A stretch of DNA of 64,000 nucleotides, taken from Microvirga terrestris. GTDB taxonomy: Bacteria; Pseudomonadota; Alphaproteobacteria; Rhizobiales; Beijerinckiaceae. Positions 46,072-54,725 of this stretch are shown one piece after another. The notes below the pieces were generated by a model, which did no database searches, was not told the DNA's origin, and saw nothing but the letters and a program-made list of their open reading frames with translations. The position numbers and the translations under genes were made by a program. The stretch spans positions 1 to 64,000 of the forward strand of contig NZ_JADQDN010000015.1 in NCBI RefSeq assembly GCF_015694425.1, given 5' to 3'. Within the stretch, counting starts at the first letter, position 1, and each line of letters opens with the position of its first letter.

Positions 46072-46104
46072 GACTTCACCGGCCTCTTGATGGAGCTGTA
46101 GGGA

Positions 46105-47742
46105 TCAACGCGCCACCTCGCCCTGGCGATCAAAGACCACCTCTCCGCCGCGGATCGTGATATCACACCGGGTATCCTGCAGGATTTCCTCTGGCGAAGC
46201 CGTGAGGAGGTCACGAGAGAAAACCGCAATATCCGCCGCAAGGCCAGGAACAAGGCGACCCCACTCATGCTCGGCCTTGTTCACATAGGCCCCGAATTCC
46301 GTGAAAGCGGTTATCGCCTGTTCGATGGATACCACCTCCCGTTCGTCCATGACGGTTCCATGGGACGTTTTGCGCGTCAGCATCGAGAAGAAGTTCGGGA
46401 AAGGATTGATGTCGCAGACCGGAGCGTCGCTTCCGGCAGCAGGCGTGAAGCCGAGATCGATCCAGGTCTTGAGCGGATAAGAGGGCTTTGCCCGCTTCTC
46501 GCCGACAACCGAAACATAAAGATCGCCAAAGTCGTAGATGAACACCGGTTGCGGCACCGGCTGAACGCCTAAGCGCTTCATGCGGGCGTTCTGGTCGGCC
46601 CTTGCATAGCCTGCATGCTCGATCCTGTGGCGGCGGTCGGGGTCCGGCATGGCCTCGAGCGCAAGCTCGAAGGCATTCAACGTCTGCTCGATGGCAGCAT
46701 CCCCAATGGCATGAACGGCGAGCTGATAGCCTTTCGCATGATAATCATGCACGAGATCGTTCATCTCGTTGTCGTGCAGAAGCATCAGGCCGGTGGTCCT
46801 GGGCTCCCCGACATAGGGCTCTGACATGGCCGCCGTCCGGCCACCGGCGCTGCCGTCGGTGAAGATCTTCACAGGCCCGACACGCAGCATGGAATCACCT
46901 GCGCCCGTGATCACGCCATCGGCATAGGCCTGTTCTACGATGCCCCCGGGTCCGCCGAGCAGACACTGGGTCGTCCGCACCGGCAGGCGGCCAAGGCGCT
47001 GGGCCGTGCGATAGGCAGCGACCTCGCGGTAGCCTGCTCTCATGCCCACGCCGGCATCCATCACACTGGTAATGCCATAGGACAGGCATGCGCGGCCAGC
47101 ATCATCGATGGCTTGAACGAGTTCCTGATCCGTCGGCTCCGGCAGCACGGCCTTGAGGCGGTCGCGCCCGGTCTCGGCCAGAAGGCCGGTTAGGCGCCCA
47201 TCCCGCTGTTCGATGGCACCTCCCTGCGGAACTTGAGTGCTCTCGTCGATGCCTGCAAGTTGAAGTGCTTTAGAGTTGCAGATCGTCACATGGCCGCAGG
47301 CTCTTACGATTGCCACGGGATGATCGGGTGCCACAGCATCGAGCTCCTCGCGGAGAGGATGGCGCCTTACATCAAGCTCGAACTGGTCATAGCCGCGCCC
47401 CTGAATCCATTGGCCCGGAGGCGTCACTGCGGCGCGTTGCCTAACTCTTTCGAGCAAGGCGGCAAGGGTCGGCGCGGAAGAAGCACGCACATCCACATGG
47501 CCCATGATCACCCCATAGGGGAGAAGATGCATATGGGAGTCGCACAACCCTGGCGTTGCAAGACGGCCCGCAAGATCGATAACCTGCGTCGACGGACCGA
47601 TAAGAGTCTCAATGTCGGAGGCGGATCCTGTTGCCAGGACCTGTCCGGCCCAGAGGGCGATCGCTTCGGTCACCGGTTGTGAAATGCCGCAATAGATGCG
47701 GCCGTTCGTGAGGACGATGTCGGCTTTGGGCAGGATGGGCAT
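46105..47742 (-). CDS. Amidohydrolase_3 family enzyme, YtcJ type
   Basis: The 545-residue protein has the pattern of YtcJ/imidazolonepropionase-like amidohydrolases: PGLCDSHMHLL, QWIQGRGYDQF, IFTDGSAGGRTAAM, AVHAIGDAAIEQTL and RIEHAGYA, and AAGSDAPVCDINPFPNF near the C-terminus. Substrates are usually long amides or lactams. It converges with the preceding operon. Two other starts are possible; the ATG at 47742 is the first that leaves a sensible N-terminus. Confidence 0.8.
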   Translation of the reverse strand: MPILPKADIVLTNGRIYCGISQPVTEAIALWAGQVLATGSASDIETLIGPSTQVIDLAGRLATPGLCDSHMHLLPYGVIMGHVDVRASSAPTLAALLERVRQRAAVTPPGQWIQGRGYDQFELDVRRHPLREELDAVAPDHPVAIVRACGHVTICNSKALQLAGIDESTQVPQGGAIEQRDGRLTGLLAETGRDRLKAVLPEPTDQELVQAIDDAGRACLSYGITSVMDAGVGMRAGYREVAAYRTAQRLGRLPVRTTQCLLGGPGGIVEQAYADGVITGAGDSMLRVGPVKIFTDGSAGGRTAAMSEPYVGEPRTTGLMLLHDNEMNDLVHDYHAKGYQLAVHAIGDAAIEQTLNAFELALEAMPDPDRRHRIEHAGYARADQNARMKRLGVQPVPQPVFIYDFGDLYVSVVGEKRAKPSYPLKTWIDLGFTPAAGSDAPVCDINPFPNFFSMLTRKTSHGTVMDEREVVSIEQAITAFTEFGAYVNKAEHEWGRLVPGLAADIAVFSRDLLTASPEEILQDTRCDITIRGGEVVFDRQGEVAR

Positions 47743-47934
47743 GGGCCACTCGCGCAGCAAGGAGCAGTTGCAGCGTCCGCTGCGGATGAAGATCGACGAG
47801 TTTGCATACCTTTTAGTCAGCTGCAAGCTCTCAGGGGCTTTACTGTGGGAAAATCTGCCCTTGAAACTGTAGTTGTTTCGGGTCTAGCTTGATGCGTTAG
47901 CGACCAGATAAGGCGCAGGGAAAGAGGGAGTGAA

Positions 47935-48972
47935 ATGATACATTCAAAATCCGTGGCCCGTTGGCTTGCGATGGGCCTCATTGCCGGCGTCACTGCCGTC
48001 TCAGCAGCACCGGCATCCGCCCAATCGACGCTCGATACGGTCAAGAAGCGCGGCAAGATCCTGTGCGGCGTGTCGCCGGTCGCTCCCGGCTTCTCGTATG
48101 CCGACGACAAGGGTGTCCGGCGCGGCTTCGACGTCGACATCTGCCGCGCGGTATCGGCTGCTGTCTTCGCCGACCCTGAGAAGGTCGAATATGTTCCGCT
48201 GAATACCAATGTCCGCTTCCAGGCGGTTCAGTCGGGCGAGGTAGACATCCTGTCCCGCCAGAACACCTGGAGCTTCACGCGTGATGCATCCCTCGGCCTC
48301 GATTTCGGCCCGGTGGTGTTCTACGATGGCCAGGGCCTGATGGCGCCGGCCAAACTCAACGTGAAGAGCGCGAGCGAACTCTCCGATGCAGCGATCTGCC
48401 TGTTGCCCGGCACTACGACGCTCCAGAACCTTGAAGACTTCTTCCGCCCCAAGAACATCAAATATGAATCCGTGGTGTTCGAGAACTCCGATGAGTGGCG
48501 GAATGCATTCTTCAATGGCCGCTGCGATGCTATTACGACTGACCGCTCGGACCTGGCTTCCGTTCGCGCCATCGCCAACGATCCGTCACAATATGTAGTT
48601 CTGCCCGAGACCATCTCGAAAGAGCCTCTCGCTCCGACGATTCGTCAGAACGATCCGAATTGGCGCGATATCCTCAACTGGTCGGTTTATGCTCTCATCG
48701 GCGCGGAAGAGAAGGGTGTTACCCAGGCCAATGTGGACGAGTTCCTCAAGAGCGAGGATCCCGAGGTTCAGCGCATGCTCGGCGTGAACGGGGATTTCGG
48801 CAAGATGCTCGGCCTCGACAATAAATGGGCCTACAACATCATTAAATCCGTCGGTAACTACGCCGAAGTCTTCGATCGCAACCTCGGCCCGAAAACCCGC
48901 CTGGGCCTGACACGCGGCCCGAACGAGCTCTGGACCAAGGGCGGCCTGCTCTACGCACCGCCATTCCGGTAA
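47935..48972 (+). CDS. General L-amino acid-binding protein, AapJ-like
   Basis: The 345-residue protein has a signal peptide ending APASAQ and resembles AapJ: CGVSPVAPGFSYADDKGVRRG, then QSGEVDILSRQNTWSFTRDA, then a C-terminal GLLYAPPFR. AapJ binds many L-amino acids in the periplasm of rhizobia. The gene is followed by a hairpin and then the AapQ-like permease. Confidence 0.9.
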   Translation: MIHSKSVARWLAMGLIAGVTAVSAAPASAQSTLDTVKKRGKILCGVSPVAPGFSYADDKGVRRGFDVDICRAVSAAVFADPEKVEYVPLNTNVRFQAVQSGEVDILSRQNTWSFTRDASLGLDFGPVVFYDGQGLMAPAKLNVKSASELSDAAICLLPGTTTLQNLEDFFRPKNIKYESVVFENSDEWRNAFFNGRCDAITTDRSDLASVRAIANDPSQYVVLPETISKEPLAPTIRQNDPNWRDILNWSVYALIGAEEKGVTQANVDEFLKSEDPEVQRMLGVNGDFGKMLGLDNKWAYNIIKSVGNYAEVFDRNLGPKTRLGLTRGPNELWTKGGLLYAPPFR

Positions 48973-48981
48973 CCTGAGATC

Positions 48982-49006
48982 AACGGGCGGCCTTTGTCCG
49001 CCCGTT
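48982..49006 (+). terminator. Intercistronic hairpin after AapJ-like gene
   Basis: AACGGGCGG / CCGCCCGTT forms nine pairs with a seven-base loop, then TCACCC. It is attenuator-like rather than a strong terminator. Confidence 0.6.
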
Positions 49007-49037
49007 TCACCCTCGGCCGAATCCGGAAAGGATCATC

Positions 49038-50210
49038 ATGAGCTTTGATGCGTCGAGCGGGACGAGCCTCCTTTATAATCTTCGCTTTCGGGCCATCCTC
49101 TACCAGGTGCTCGCGGTTGGCGGAATCGTCCTTGTCGGACTTTATCTGTTCTCGAACGTATCGCAGAAGCTGGCGGAGCAGAACATTGCTACAGGCTTCG
49201 GCTATCTGAGCCGTGAGGCCGGCTTCGTCATCAGCCAGTCTTTGATCGACTACAAGCCAACCAACACCTATGGCCGCGCCATTCTCGTCGGCATCGTCAA
49301 CACGGTATGGGTTTCGATCTGGAGCGTCGCCCTCGCCACGATCATCGGCCTTTTCGTCGGCATCGCGCGTCTTTCTCGCAATCCGCTGCTTGCTTTCCTT
49401 GCCTTCCTTTATGTCGAAGCGCTACGCAATGTGCCGCTCCTGCTCTATCTCTTTCTCTGGTATGCTCTGATCGTCACGAGCCTTCCGGCAGTGCGCGAGG
49501 CATGGGAGATTCTGCCTCATGTTTTCCTGAGCAACAGCGGCCTGACTGTGCCTTCCATGATATGGACGAGCGCCCATACTATCATTCTCCTGGCATTGAT
49601 TCTGGGGGGAGTGCTCGCCGTTCTGGTGCAACGCCGAGCAACGGCCGAGCGCATCAGAACGGGTCAGGTGCGGATGACCTGGCCTCTGGTTGCGCTGGCT
49701 CTTCTCGTCCCACCCATTCTCGCAGCCCTATTCGCTCAACCCGATCTGACGCTCAGCATCCCGGAGAAAGGGCGCTTTCGTTTGACGGGAGGCTCTCAGC
49801 TTACCCCGGAATTTACTGCTCTTCTTGTAGGGCTCGCCCTTTCTGCTTCGGCCGGCATCGCCGAGATCGTGCGAAGTGGAATTTTGTCGGTGCGCAAAGG
49901 CCAGTGGGAGGCAGCTCGTGCATTGGGACTGAGGGATGGGTCGACCATGCGGCTTATTGTTCTGCCGCAGGCGCTTCGCGTCATCATTCCGCCGCTCACC
50001 AGCAGCTATTTGAGCCTGTTCAAGAATTCATCGCTTGCGATCGCCATCGGCTATCCCGATCTCGTCATGGTGTCGAACACGACTATGAACCAGACCGGGC
50101 AGGCGATTGAGGGCATCGCGATCTTCATGCTGGTCTATCTCGGACTGTCGATCATGATTTCCCTGTTCATGAACTGGTACAACAGCCGCGTTGCGCTGAA
50201 GGAGCGCTAG
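49038..50210 (+). CDS. Amino acid ABC permease, AapQ-like
   Basis: The 390-residue permease carries the long N-terminal region typical of AapQ (IATGFGYLSREAGFVISQSL) and an EAA loop in KGQWEAARALGLRDG. It is longer than usual permeases in this class. The partner gene starts three bases after the stop. Confidence 0.9.
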   Translation: MSFDASSGTSLLYNLRFRAILYQVLAVGGIVLVGLYLFSNVSQKLAEQNIATGFGYLSREAGFVISQSLIDYKPTNTYGRAILVGIVNTVWVSIWSVALATIIGLFVGIARLSRNPLLAFLAFLYVEALRNVPLLLYLFLWYALIVTSLPAVREAWEILPHVFLSNSGLTVPSMIWTSAHTIILLALILGGVLAVLVQRRATAERIRTGQVRMTWPLVALALLVPPILAALFAQPDLTLSIPEKGRFRLTGGSQLTPEFTALLVGLALSASAGIAEIVRSGILSVRKGQWEAARALGLRDGSTMRLIVLPQALRVIIPPLTSSYLSLFKNSSLAIAIGYPDLVMVSNTTMNQTGQAIEGIAIFMLVYLGLSIMISLFMNWYNSRVALKER

Positions 50211-50213
50211 GCC

Positions 50214-51326
50214 ATGACGACTGCGACCGACATCGCCGAGGCACAACTGAAGATGCCGGCTTTGCGCGAGCCAAGCGTGGAGCGCCGCTTATTTCATCGC
50301 ACGCTCAAGCCGCTCTTCGGAACACCCGTCAATGCCATCGTCACATTGGCTTGCTTGTGGATCGTGTGGCTTGGCATCAAAGGCGCATACGGCTGGCTCG
50401 TGACCCGAGCCGTCACGGAAGGAGGAGCCCAAGCCTGCAAAGTGGGGCATGGCGCCTGCTGGCCTTTCTATGAGGCCAAGCTTCGCTTCATGATCTTCGG
50501 CGTCTATCCCTATGACGAGCATTGGCGTGTCGCGCTCGCCATGATCCTGTTCTTGGGCGCCATCGGAATCACGATGATTCCGCGCTTCTGGAACAGAAAT
50601 CTCCTCGTTCTCTGGGGCGTGACGATCGTCGCAACGGCAACCCTGATCTGGGGCGGCGTCTTTGATCTTTCCTATGTGCCGACGACTCAATGGAGCGGCT
50701 TGCCCCTTTCCTTCCTCCTCTCGGCGGTCGGACTTGCCTTCGGCTTTCCTCTGGGCGTCGTTTTGGCCCTGGCGCGGTCGTCGAAGCTGCCCGCCATTCG
50801 CGTCATTGCCATCGTGTTCATTGAGGTGATTCGCGGCGTACCCCTCATCAGCATCCTGTTCATGGCATCCGTCATGCTACCCCTCTTCATGCCGAGTGGC
50901 ATCACGGTGGACAAGTTGCTGCGGGCACAGATCGCAATCATCATCTTCGCGGCTGCTTATATCGCAGAGGCAGTGCGTGGTGGCTTGCAGGCGATCCCAA
51001 GGGGGCAGCACGAGGCTTCCAGTGCGATGGGCCTGCATTACTGGCAATCCATGCGCCTCGTTGTTCTGCCGCAGGCCCTGAAGATCGCCATCCCGCCGCT
51101 GGTGAACATCTCCATCGGCTTCTTTCAGGACACGACGCTCGTCACGATCATCGGCCTTCTGGATTTTCTCTCCACCGTTCGAACGGCAATGACGGATCCG
51201 AACTGGGTGGGCATCGCCGTCATGGAGGGCTACGTCTTCGCGGCCGTCGTATTCCTGGTGTTTTCCTACGGAATGGGTGCCTACAGCCGGTTCCTGGAGC
51301 GCCGCATGCGGCTTGGATACGACTAG
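50214..51326 (+). CDS. Amino acid ABC permease, AapM-like
   Basis: The 370-residue protein resembles AapM, with EAA loop RGQHEASSAMGLHYWQ and RGVPLISILFMASVMLPLF. Membrane segments fill the length. The ATPase AapP would normally follow, but a convergent FAD oxidoreductase gene lies there instead. Confidence 0.9.
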   Translation: MTTATDIAEAQLKMPALREPSVERRLFHRTLKPLFGTPVNAIVTLACLWIVWLGIKGAYGWLVTRAVTEGGAQACKVGHGACWPFYEAKLRFMIFGVYPYDEHWRVALAMILFLGAIGITMIPRFWNRNLLVLWGVTIVATATLIWGGVFDLSYVPTTQWSGLPLSFLLSAVGLAFGFPLGVVLALARSSKLPAIRVIAIVFIEVIRGVPLISILFMASVMLPLFMPSGITVDKLLRAQIAIIIFAAAYIAEAVRGGLQAIPRGQHEASSAMGLHYWQSMRLVVLPQALKIAIPPLVNISIGFFQDTTLVTIIGLLDFLSTVRTAMTDPNWVGIAVMEGYVFAAVVFLVFSYGMGAYSRFLERRMRLGYD

Positions 51327-51344
51327 CTCACAGCAGAATATCCG

Positions 51345-52640
51345 TCAGGCGGCGCGCGCCGCCTGACGTTCTTTGGCGAGGTCCATGGCTTGATAGGTCC
51401 AGTAGGTGAGTTGCGCTGCAGCAAGTCCGAAGGGACCGCCGTTCCAGACAAGCCCGAAGGGTTCGTAGAGGCGGTACCGGTCGCTTGCACCCAGAATGCC
51501 TTCCGCGATTACCCGCCCCCCAATGGCGGTCGTGTTCATGCCGCGTCCGCCGAATCCGAAAACGTACCAGACACCCGGCTGAAGTTGCCCGATGAGCGGC
51601 ATCAGGTGCCGCGCATAGGCCATAAGACCCGACCACGCCGTCTCCACGCGCACGCCCTTGAGCTGGGGATAGGTAGAGATCATCGTCTTCTGCATCATGT
51701 CCGCGAGACGGCGAGGCTCGGTGGTGCGCGTCGTGATCCGACCTCCCCAGAGAAGCCGCGATCCTTCGTCAACGAGGCGGTAGTAATCGCCTGCACGCCG
51801 GTTGTCGCTGATCGCCATTGGCGTGCGCACCGCCTCGGCAATCCTCTCCGGCGCCGCTTCCGTCAGAAGCACGTAAGTTGCTATCGGCAGAATGCTGCGG
51901 CGCAGGCGTGGCATCAGATCGTCCGTATAGCCGCCGCCTGCCAGGATAACATCGCGCGCCTTGATTTCACCGCGCGCCGTCCTGATGACCTTTTCCGCCC
52001 CCTCGACATCGCAACTGACAACCCGGGATCCCTCGAAGATCTTTCCGTTTAGGGCCTCGATGGCCTTCGCCAGGGATCGGGCATAGTTGAGTGGATGAAA
52101 GTGAAAGGAAGCGGGATCGTAGAGCGCCTGATAGTATTTCGGCGAACGCAAAACATCTCTGACGGCTTCGGTCGTCATCACCTGGAGGTCGTAATCGAAT
52201 TCCCTCTTCATCATTTCGCATTGGCGGGCAAGACCGTCGGGGTCATGATATCGGAGCACGCTCATCTTGCCGTAGACGCGCTTGTTATCGGTCATTCCAA
52301 GACCGTCGATATTCCCTTCGACGATGCTTACACCCTCGATCGAGAGCCGGTGCAATGCTTTCGCCCTCTCTGGTCCGACCATGCGTGTGATATTGGCGTG
52401 ACTGGTTGCGTAGCCCGGGCCGACAAATCCTCCATTGCGCCCCGATGCCCCCCACCCAATCCGCTCTGCCTCCAGAACCACGACCGAACGGCCTGCCCGT
52501 GCCAGATCGAGAGCTGCTGTTAGGCCTGCGAGTCCACCCCCGACAATCGCGACGTCGGCCTTCACGGTCCCCTCGAGAGAGGAGCGTTGTGAAACATCCG
52601 TAAGGGTGCGGGCGTAGTAGGTATCTCCATAACCGGTCAT
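51345..52640 (-). CDS. FAD-dependent amine oxidoreductase
   Basis: The 431-residue protein belongs to the DAO/glycine oxidase family. The dinucleotide motif VAIVGGGLAGLTAAL and GWGASGRNGGFV, as in gamma-glutamylputrescine oxidase (PuuB-like), lie at the N-terminus; WYVFGFGGRGMNTTAIGGR is near the C-terminus. It would oxidise an amine or amino acid and feed electrons to oxygen or quinone. The start at 52640 follows a GAGGG site; an upstream extension to 52970 looks non-coding. Confidence 0.82.
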   Translation of the reverse strand: MTGYGDTYYARTLTDVSQRSSLEGTVKADVAIVGGGLAGLTAALDLARAGRSVVVLEAERIGWGASGRNGGFVGPGYATSHANITRMVGPERAKALHRLSIEGVSIVEGNIDGLGMTDNKRVYGKMSVLRYHDPDGLARQCEMMKREFDYDLQVMTTEAVRDVLRSPKYYQALYDPASFHFHPLNYARSLAKAIEALNGKIFEGSRVVSCDVEGAEKVIRTARGEIKARDVILAGGGYTDDLMPRLRRSILPIATYVLLTEAAPERIAEAVRTPMAISDNRRAGDYYRLVDEGSRLLWGGRITTRTTEPRRLADMMQKTMISTYPQLKGVRVETAWSGLMAYARHLMPLIGQLQPGVWYVFGFGGRGMNTTAIGGRVIAEGILGASDRYRLYEPFGLVWNGGPFGLAAAQLTYWTYQAMDLAKERQAARAA

Positions 52641-52877
52641 CAAAAGCCCTCGTTCCTTGTGATCTCCGCGAAGACTAGTCCATCTTAGGAAAAAGTGGAT
52701 CGCTTTTCCGCGTAGGAGGATACAAAATTCAAGAGATTTGTAGGCTAGGTGGCTTCTCTGCGTTGGCCAAACTTCTATCGGCCAGGAATGCACAAAGCTC
52801 GGGAGCCATTGGGAAGCATCTTTATCCAATGAGAACGCGCGAACGGAGAACAGATCCTGCGCGTCAACGGAGGATGA

Positions 52878-53471
52878 CATGAGGACTGCTTTACGGCCCG
52901 CGGCGTCCTCCATGACGATGCAGAGGCGGAAGATGTGGTCCAGGAGACCTATGTTCGCGCTTTTACCCACCTGGACAGCTTCCGTGGTCAGGCGCAGCTA
53001 TCCACTTGGCTCACACGCATTGCGGCCAATGAAGCCCTGGGGCGGCTTCGACGGCGGCGCATCACCCTCGGCTTGAAGGACATCGATGCCATCAACGACC
53101 AGGGAGCGGCCCGCGTGATCTATCTGCCGTCGGCACGCCAGGACGGTGATCCGGAAACGTCTGCCGCCCAAGCCGAGGTACGGCGTCTGCTCGAACGCGC
53201 TGTAGACCAGGTGCCGGAGCAGTTTCGTATGGTTTTCATGCTGCGTGACATCAAGGAGATGAGCGTCGAGGAGACCGCTTCGCATCTGGGGCTTCGCCCC
53301 GAGACGGTAAAGACGCGGCTTCATCGCGCAAGGTGGCTTTTGCGCCAATCCCTCGACAGAACCCTGTCGTCGGCGATCAGCGATGTCCTCCCCTGCGCCG
53401 GCGCCCGCTGCTTCCGGATCACGCAGACCGTGTTGGAGCGTCTCGGCTTGCCGGAATGTCCGCAAGGATGA
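52878..53471 (+). pseudogene. ECF sigma factor with damaged 5' end
   Basis: From the open frame at 52878 (ARGVLHDDAEAEDVVQETY) the sequence is a clear sigma-70 ECF protein: region 2 (YVRAFTHLDSFRGQAQLSTW), region 4 (EMSVEETASHLGLRPETVKT) and the C-terminal tail of the Methylobacterium-type subfamily. An in-frame stop lies just upstream at 52875, and no ATG precedes the region, so about 40-50 N-terminal residues are missing or frame-displaced. A GTG at 52935 is the only in-frame start. No anti-sigma gene follows. Confidence 0.6.
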
Positions 53472-53925
53472 CCATCTCACCCCCAAGAGATCGAAACCAT
53501 CCACAAGAGCGACTGGGCGTCCAGACGTCGTTACCGGCGCCTCGGCAGTCGCCATTGCTCAATGCGGCTGGTTCGTTGCATTGCCGGCACATTGCCGAAA
53601 TGGCTGTTACGATGCCACCTGTTTTACAATCAGCGGTGGCGAAGAGCCGCGGCAATAGCTGGGTTCGGGTAGTCTTTTTTACCTGATGCGGGTGATCACC
53701 TTAATCTAGCGTCCATGTGGGCTTGGCTTCTGGATGGCACCAGGATCCCAGTAGTGGCAGGGCTGTCGGCAGGCGTGCAAAGGCGCAGTCGCAAGACGAA
53801 TTCTGCTTCGAGATCGAGCTTCGCCGGAACTGCGGCACAAGCGGCTAAGATCTGTCAGAACCTTGCCCGAGCTCATCCGTTTTCCTTGCGAACGTCGCAG
53901 GTCGCCTTGCTCAAAGGAGATACAC
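53472..53925. other. Intergenic region, nothing recognised
   Basis: No supported gene, RNA or strong promoter. Short frames here have no family resemblance. Confidence 0.4.
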
Positions 53926-54636
53926 ATGACGAGGATGAAGCTTTCGGCAGGCCTTGCCGCAACCGCCCTGTTGGCGGGTTCGGCCTTGGCACAGACGACG
54001 GCTCCCACACAATCTGCCGGGCCCGGCCAAGTGATGACGCAGATGCCGCGGGACCTCATGCGCGGCTCGCAGCTGATGGGCATCGACGTTTATGAAGCCG
54101 ACAACCAGAAGATCGGCGACATTGACGAGGTTATGGTGGACCGCCAGGGCAAGATCCACGGCCTCGTGGTGGGCGTGGGCGGCTTCCTGGGCATCGGCCA
54201 GAAGGATGTGGCTATCCCGTTCGATCAGGTGCAGTGGATGTCGAACCAGGAGGTTCAGGCCTCAGCCAACACCGGCCCGCGCAGCACGAATACGGCCGAT
54301 ACGACCGTGCCGAGAACCGCTACCGGCGGGGCGGGGCAGCCGGCCACCACAGGCAGCACGGCTGCAGGCACCATCGGCTCTCCCGGAGCGGCCGGAACCT
54401 TGGGTGGAGCAGGAACAGGTGGTGGGCCAGCCGGAGCCGCGACGACAGCATCGGGAGGCGACTCCAACACCCCTGCCCGCGCCATAGTGAAAATGACCAA
54501 GTCCGACCTGCAGAGTGCACCCGACTTCCGCTACAGCACGGATGCGAACCGTGCCGGCGCGACGGGCAACACCAACCCGCCTCCGCAGAGCGTGAACACC
54601 CCTGGCAACACGGCGCCGAACGCGCCTCGACAGTAG
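53926..54636 (+). CDS. Secreted PRC-barrel domain protein
   Basis: The 236-residue protein has a signal peptide (LLAGSALAQ), a PRC-barrel domain (residues about 45-110, LMGIDVYEADNQKIGDIDEV), and a long low-complexity tail rich in Gly, Ala, Thr and Pro. PRC-barrel proteins in the envelope are of unknown function; the tail suggests a flexible anchor. AAGGAGA precedes the ATG. Confidence 0.82.
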   Translation: MTRMKLSAGLAATALLAGSALAQTTAPTQSAGPGQVMTQMPRDLMRGSQLMGIDVYEADNQKIGDIDEVMVDRQGKIHGLVVGVGGFLGIGQKDVAIPFDQVQWMSNQEVQASANTGPRSTNTADTTVPRTATGGAGQPATTGSTAAGTIGSPGAAGTLGGAGTGGGPAGAATTASGGDSNTPARAIVKMTKSDLQSAPDFRYSTDANRAGATGNTNPPPQSVNTPGNTAPNAPRQ

Positions 54637-54659
54637 ACCTGGAGTGGGTCTGAACAGGT

Positions 54660-54683
54660 GGGATTGGCAGCATCGCCAATCCC
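54660..54683. terminator. Hairpin between convergent genes
   Basis: GGGATTGGC / GCCAATCCC forms nine perfect pairs with a six-base loop between the convergent PRC-barrel and kinase genes. No T-tract follows, so its terminator function is uncertain. Confidence 0.5.
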
Positions 54684-54725
54684 GTCCGATGAATCGATCA
54701 CAGTGGTCGGCCAGCGCCTCTCCGT

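Noticed and set aside
53333..53686. Short gene after the sigma factor
   Set aside because: The frame overlaps the sigma gene end, has no ribosome-binding site and no family resemblance.
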